Shown piece after piece: positions 6,030 to 9,980 of a stretch of 9,980 bases of DNA. The DNA lies in the NCBI GenBank assembly GCA_024763435.1, contig JANTFN010000050.1, forward strand, positions 1 through 9,980, written 5' to 3'. This DNA is from Thermodesulfobacteriota bacterium (lineage in GTDB: Bacteria > Desulfobacterota > S145-22). Position numbers and translations under genes: made by a program. The notes under the pieces are model-generated. The model was not told the DNA's origin. It ran no database searches and saw only the letters and a list, made by a program, of their open reading frames with translations. Each line of letters starts with the position of its first letter. The first letter of the stretch is position 1.

Positions 6030-6058
6030 TTGTGATTCACGGGCCTCCATGCTATTTT
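6030..6058 (+). promoter_or_regulatory. Possible sigma70 promoter for the plus-strand operon
   Basis: TTGTGA (6030-6035), a 17-base spacer and TATTTT (6053-6058) make a moderate match. The start would fall near 6065, at the ATG codons of the next gene, so the message would be leaderless or almost so. That fits the lack of any ribosome site before this gene, but the match is not strong. Confidence 0.35.
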
Positions 6059-6059
6059 G

Positions 6060-6725
6060 ATGATTATGGAAATGGAAACAGAAAACGCGGTCTTTTCCCT
6101 GAAGGGGGTAACTTTCACCGGTGAGACTGGTGTTATCGGACCGCTGGACATGGTGATTTCACAACAGGCAGACAACGTCCTTCTGATGAAAAATAAAAAG
6201 GACCGCTTAAAACTTGTGCGGATTATCAAGGGGCTGGAATCCCCGGATTCCGGAAAAATTGTTAAACGTGGTGCCGATGCCACGGGCTGGATTGTCCCGG
6301 ATGGAATTGTCTGTATTGTGGACAGGGGGCGTTTTTTTTCCCGGACGGTTCAAGCTGAGCTTGCCTTTGCCGCTGACGTAGCAAAGACGAAAAACCAGGA
6401 AAAAGCGGATCGCCTCCTGCCGCTTATCCTTGAATATGCCGGCATCGGAGACAAAATGGCCGGGCCGATTGACCATTTGAATCAATTTGAACACGCCCTC
6501 CTCGCCCTTACATGCGCCCTTTGCATGATGCCCGAGGCTATAATTCTCCTGAATCCCCTGGAAGGCCTGGATGCCGCGCAAGCGGCGCGATTTACATCTC
6601 TCCTCGCGTTTGGCCGGGAAGAGATTGGATGCGCCAGTCTTCAGGTCGTTTCCCAAACGGAAGGGGCCATCCCTTTGAAGCAGGATGACACCTTTGAGAA
6701 CAGGGCTCGGGCGGGCGTGATATGA
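6060..6725 (+). CDS. ABC-ATPase-like protein with degenerate nucleotide-binding motifs
   Basis: The 221 residues follow the layout of an ABC ATPase domain: an opening FSLKGVTFTGE, then IIKGLESPDSGKI after the P-loop position, and a LLNPLEGLDAAQ block in the Walker B/D-loop place. The catalytic motifs are eroded. The P-loop reads LLMKNKKDRLKLVR instead of GxxGxGKST. The Q-loop glutamine is replaced in IVDRGRFFSRTV. The signature is LNQFE instead of LSGGQ. Walker B has lost the Asp-Glu pair (ILLNPLEGLD), and the switch histidine is Gln in VVSQTEG. Only the D-loop GLD is intact. The frame is open throughout, so it is probably a maintained pseudo-ATPase and not a decaying gene. The start is uncertain (ATG at 6060, 6066 or 6072; no clear ribosome site). 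Its TGA overlaps the next ATG by 4 bases, suggesting translational coupling. Partner and role are unknown. Confidence 0.72.
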   Translation: MIMEMETENAVFSLKGVTFTGETGVIGPLDMVISQQADNVLLMKNKKDRLKLVRIIKGLESPDSGKIVKRGADATGWIVPDGIVCIVDRGRFFSRTVQAELAFAADVAKTKNQEKADRLLPLILEYAGIGDKMAGPIDHLNQFEHALLALTCALCMMPEAIILLNPLEGLDAAQAARFTSLLAFGREEIGCASLQVVSQTEGAIPLKQDDTFENRARAGVI

Positions 6726-9292
6726 ACCATAATTCCGCCAATATTCCCCTTTCCGTCAGGACCCCCGGCCGTTATGTCGGGAATGAAGTTAATATGATCA
6801 AAAAAGATCCCGCGGATGTCTCCCTGCGGGTTGCCCTGGCCTTCGCGGATGTCTATGAAATCGGGATGTCGCACATCGGGCTGAAGATTCTTTACGAAAT
6901 ACTGAACAGAGACCCGGAAATTTACTGCGAGCGGGTCTTCGCCCCATGGCCAGACATGAAGGATGATATGGCACAGCGTGGCGTCCCTCTCTGTTCGCTG
7001 GAAACGGGAACACCACTTGACCGTTTCGATATTGTCGGATTTTCTCTCCAGTATGAGATGAGCTATCCCACCATTTTGACCATGCTGAGGATGGGGGGAA
7101 TTCCGGTCAGGACAGAAGAGAGAAAAGAGAAAACGCCCTGGGTTCTTGCCGGGGGACCCTGCGCCACGAACCCCGAGCCATTGTCCCCCTTTATGGACGC
7201 GTTTTGCATTGGGGATGGCGAGACGGCCATCGTTGAGATTGCCCACGCCATTCTTGAAGGAAAAAGCGCGGGGAAGAAAAGGGCAGAGGTTAAGACGTCT
7301 CTCTCGAAAATTTCCGGCGTTTACGTGCCGGAATTCGTCCACGTGACTTACAACGCGTCGGGAAGGCCGGACGCGATAGACGCCAACCCGGTAAAGCGGC
7401 GAATCGAACCGGATTTGAATCGGCTGCCTTACCCGACGCGCGTTGTCGTGCCGGGGATACGGGTGGTGCACGACCGCTACGCCGTTGAAATCGCCCGGGG
7501 CTGTCTCCAGGGATGCCGTTTCTGTCAGGCGGGATTCATCTATCGCCCCTACCGGGAACGCGACCTCGGGAATGTCCTGACTCTCCTCGGAGAAGGCCTC
7601 GAAAATACGGGCTATCATGAATGCTCTTTCCTGTCGCTGAGCGCGGGGGATTACAGTGAGGTTGAAACCCTCCTTGAATTTGCCGCGGCGGCAAACCACG
7701 ACTCAATGACGTCTATTTCACTCCCTTCTTTAAGGGTTGCTTCCCTGACACCCAGCATGATCGCGCGCATTCAGTCGATTCGAAAAACGGGGTTTACCCT
7801 CGCGCCGGAGGCCGGGACCCAGCGACTGCGGGATGTGATTAACAAGAAGATTGATGAAGATGAGATTCTTTCCACGATTGAAACCATCTTCAGGGCCGGG
7901 TGGCATCTGGTAAAATTATATTTCATGATAGGGCTGCCCACTGAAGAGCTGGAGGATGTGGCGGGAATTGTGGCGCTTGCCACAAAGGTCTGGAAGACCG
8001 CGCGCGCGATCAGCCGGAAAAACGAGGTGACGATTAGTGTTTCTTCCTTTATTCCGAAACCTCATACCCCCTTTCAGTGGTGCGCGATGCTGTCGACAGA
8101 GGAAATTTTGGAGCGGCAGGAAATGCTTAAGCGGCAGCTGAACCGGCGCGGTATGCGCGTAAAATGGCACGATGCCCGTGTCAGTTACTGGGAGGGAGTT
8201 ATCTCCCGCGGGGGACGGCCTGTCGGGGCGTTTCTTGAACGCCTCTCAAAGGCGGGGGCCTGGCTTGACGGCTGGACAGACCAGTTTTCGGCAGACCTCT
8301 GGAACCAAACCGCCGATGCCTTCGGGCGGGAAATCCTGGAATCTGGACTGGATGCGTGGGAGGAAACGGCGATACTGCCTTGGGATGTTGTCGATATCGG
8401 GGTCAACAAGGCGTATCTTCGGGAGGAATTCTCGCGCGCGCTGGATGAAAAGACCAGTCAGTCCTGCCCCGATGGGCTGTGTAAACGGTGTGGGGTGTGC
8501 GGGGAAGATGGGGAAGCCAAGGTGGTCAAATCAGAGAGCCCTCCCCCTTCCCGCGATGCCATTCGGGAACCCCCCCCTGTCCTGAAAGATACCGGGCAGG
8601 GGGGGTTTCTGCGGCTGAAATTTATCAAAACGGGACCGGCACGTTACGTGGGGCATCTCGATATGGTTCGGTCCCTGCTGATGGCGGCCCGCCGCGCGAA
8701 TCTTCCGCTTGCCTATTCAAAGGGATTTCATCCCTCCCCGAAACTGCGGGTCTCTTCTCCGCTGCCGCTTGGAACGGAAAGTCTGGACGAGACAGCGGTT
8801 TTTTCACTCACCTGCCCCGTGGATCCGATCAACGCAAAACGGGTGTTGAACCAATTTCTGCCAAAGGGGCTTTATATCATCAAGGCGGGCTTCACCTCCT
8901 TGAAAACCAAAGAGGGATTTGATATTTTGGAAAGGCGCAGGTATTTGTGTTTATTCAGAATTCACGACAGAGAAACGGGAGAGAAAATCGCGGCGCGCGC
9001 CCGCGGGATTCAGTCGGGAGTCCTCAAGGAATTTTTATTCCCGTCGGTTGAAAAGGAATTGCTTTTGGTCCTGCACGAGCTTATTGCCGTTGAAAAAATT
9101 AAGGTATTTAAAAACTGGGTCAAGATAGACCTGTCGCTTTGTAAACTTCCCAACAAAATCCGTAACAGGGCATTTCTTTCGTCCCTGTTTGAACTGGATG
9201 AGGCGTCGGGAAATAATTTAAGAATCATCAAGATGCCTGCGCAGGCCTCCGCCAATCGTGGGCAAATCACCAAAAAGGAGAAACGCAATTAA
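6722..9292 (+). CDS. Radical SAM protein (TIGR03960 type) fused to DUF2344 (TIGR03936)
   Basis: The 856 residues hold three parts. The N-terminal part, about 1-235, resembles the B12-binding-like region of this family (VALAFADVYEIGMSHIGLKIL) but shows no DxHxxG cobalamin motif. The radical SAM core follows, with the iron-sulfur CxxxCxxC at Cys261, Cys265 and Cys268. After about residue 630 comes a DUF2344 domain (RLKFIKTGPARYVGHLDMVR onward). Between core and DUF2344 is a cysteine cluster, Cys582, Cys587, Cys590 and Cys593, in CPDGLCKRCGVC, which could bind a second cluster or zinc. In some bacteria the two domains are separate genes. The substrate is not established. The frequent neighbourhood with RNase E/G, seen here too, suggests an RNA or translation role, which is inference. 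The ATG overlaps the upstream stop (ATGA). Confidence 0.93.
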   Translation: MNHNSANIPLSVRTPGRYVGNEVNMIKKDPADVSLRVALAFADVYEIGMSHIGLKILYEILNRDPEIYCERVFAPWPDMKDDMAQRGVPLCSLETGTPLDRFDIVGFSLQYEMSYPTILTMLRMGGIPVRTEERKEKTPWVLAGGPCATNPEPLSPFMDAFCIGDGETAIVEIAHAILEGKSAGKKRAEVKTSLSKISGVYVPEFVHVTYNASGRPDAIDANPVKRRIEPDLNRLPYPTRVVVPGIRVVHDRYAVEIARGCLQGCRFCQAGFIYRPYRERDLGNVLTLLGEGLENTGYHECSFLSLSAGDYSEVETLLEFAAAANHDSMTSISLPSLRVASLTPSMIARIQSIRKTGFTLAPEAGTQRLRDVINKKIDEDEILSTIETIFRAGWHLVKLYFMIGLPTEELEDVAGIVALATKVWKTARAISRKNEVTISVSSFIPKPHTPFQWCAMLSTEEILERQEMLKRQLNRRGMRVKWHDARVSYWEGVISRGGRPVGAFLERLSKAGAWLDGWTDQFSADLWNQTADAFGREILESGLDAWEETAILPWDVVDIGVNKAYLREEFSRALDEKTSQSCPDGLCKRCGVCGEDGEAKVVKSESPPPSRDAIREPPPVLKDTGQGGFLRLKFIKTGPARYVGHLDMVRSLLMAARRANLPLAYSKGFHPSPKLRVSSPLPLGTESLDETAVFSLTCPVDPINAKRVLNQFLPKGLYIIKAGFTSLKTKEGFDILERRRYLCLFRIHDRETGEKIAARARGIQSGVLKEFLFPSVEKELLLVLHELIAVEKIKVFKNWVKIDLSLCKLPNKIRNRAFLSSLFELDEASGNNLRIIKMPAQASANRGQITKKEKRN

Positions 9293-9294
9293 AA

Positions 9295-9980
9295 ATGAAT
9301 GAAATAATTATAAATTCTACCCCCCAGGAAACCCGCATCGCCCTTGTGGAAAACGGGGATGTTGTGGAACTGCATTTCGAAAGAAAAAAAGAACGGGGTG
9401 TTCTGGGAAATATCTATAAGGGAAAAGTCGCGCGGGTTCTGCCGGGCATGGAGTCCGCTTTTATTGGAATTGGCCTTGAAAAAGCGGCGTTTTTGCATGT
9501 CTCGGACGTCTATCACCTCACGGATGAATACCGGGAACTGTTTTTAGATGAGTGGGATGAAGACGTGGACAACTTCGAAGCCCCCGCCGACAAGGCATCA
9601 AAAAAACGCTACATCGGAGACCTGCTGACGGAAGGGCAGGAAATTCTCGTTCAGGTTTCCAGAGAGCCTATTGGGAGCAAGGGGAGCAGTGTGACCTCGC
9701 TCGTCTCCATACCGGGGCGTTACCTCGTCCTGATGCCCTTTGCCGATCATATCGGGATATCACGGCGCATCGAAGACGAGGCGGAACGGAACAGACTGAA
9801 GAAAATAGGGGAGGCCCTGAGGCCGGAGAAAATGGGCATGATTGTCCGGACCGCGGCGGAAGGAGTCGCGGCCCCGGATATCGAGGCGGATGCCCATTAC
9901 CTTTTCAAGGTGTGGGATACAATTTTGAAGGCGAAAAACAAGGTTTCCGCCCCTTTTCTGATTCACGAAGAGCCGGACAT
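9295..9980 (+). CDS. rng: RNase E/G family ribonuclease, N-terminal part (runs off the window)
   Basis: RNase E/G enzymes are endoribonucleases that mature rRNA and start mRNA decay in the cytoplasm. The 228 visible residues start MNEIIINSTPQETRIALVENG and carry the family S1 RNA-binding region: GNIYKGKVARVLPGMESAFIGIGLEKAAFLHVSD, near residues 37-70. The conserved stretch SREPIGSKGSSVTSLVSIPGRYLVLMPF and HIGISRRIEDE follow. The catalytic DNase I-like part and the zinc-link lie beyond the window. An acidic insert (DEWDEDVDNFEAPADKASKK) in the S1 region is usual in RNase G-type proteins. The ATG at 9295 is 2 bases after the radical SAM stop; an AAGGAG lies at 9275-9280, 14 bases upstream, which is a long spacing and suggests coupling. 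RNase G (rng) is preferred to RNase E on the compact N-terminus, but full length would decide. Confidence 0.93.
   Translation, partial: MNEIIINSTPQETRIALVENGDVVELHFERKKERGVLGNIYKGKVARVLPGMESAFIGIGLEKAAFLHVSDVYHLTDEYRELFLDEWDEDVDNFEAPADKASKKRYIGDLLTEGQEILVQVSREPIGSKGSSVTSLVSIPGRYLVLMPFADHIGISRRIEDEAERNRLKKIGEALRPEKMGMIVRTAAEGVAAPDIEADAHYLFKVWDTILKAKNKVSAPFLIHEEPD

Noticed and set aside
6641..7699. 352-residue minus-strand open frame antisense to the radical SAM gene
   Set aside because: It mirrors a well-conserved coding region and its product resembles no family.

Overview
The window looks like a chromosomal segment of a Gram-negative, probably anaerobic bacterium, most likely in the Desulfobacterota (old Deltaproteobacteria). 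This is an inference. It rests on the radical-SAM/DUF2344 fusion followed directly by an RNase E/G gene, on the style of the sigma54 and NifA-like regulator genes, and on the protein sequences. There are no tRNA or rRNA genes, insertion sequences or CRISPR arrays, and no gene-free stretch longer than 300 bases.

Left part (1-5939, all minus strand): an ammonium-acquisition locus. It holds two transporter/PII modules and a dedicated regulator. Module 1 is amtB (308-1528) followed by a PII gene (glnB/glnK type, cut by the window edge at 1). Module 2 is a second, signal-peptide-bearing amtB (2819-4192), a divergent PII gene that lacks Tyr51 (2460-2801), and a stand-alone class I glutamine amidotransferase (1725-2402). 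Upstream lies a NifA-like sigma54 activator with GAF, AAA+ and HTH regions (4386-5939).

The regulatory layer is the most notable part. Each amtB is preceded by an almost identical -24/-12 sigma54 promoter. About 85-95 bp upstream of each is a palindrome of the form TTCCTACA-N4-TGTAGGAA, followed 30-31 bp further out by a weaker second copy. The same palindrome lies across the -10 box of a consensus sigma70 promoter for the activator gene itself. The simplest reading is a self-contained circuit in which the activator switches on both Amt modules through sigma54 and represses its own synthesis. PII proteins are candidates for signalling nitrogen status to its GAF domain.

Right part (6060-9980, plus strand, divergent from the activator): a three-gene operon. 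It starts with a small ABC-ATPase-like protein in which the nucleotide-binding motifs are eroded. That gene overlaps by 4 bases a large radical-SAM protein fused to a DUF2344 domain, which is followed after 2 bases by an RNase E/G family gene that runs off the window. The operon is probably connected with RNA processing or modification and has no obvious link to nitrogen, apart from sharing the divergent intergenic region.
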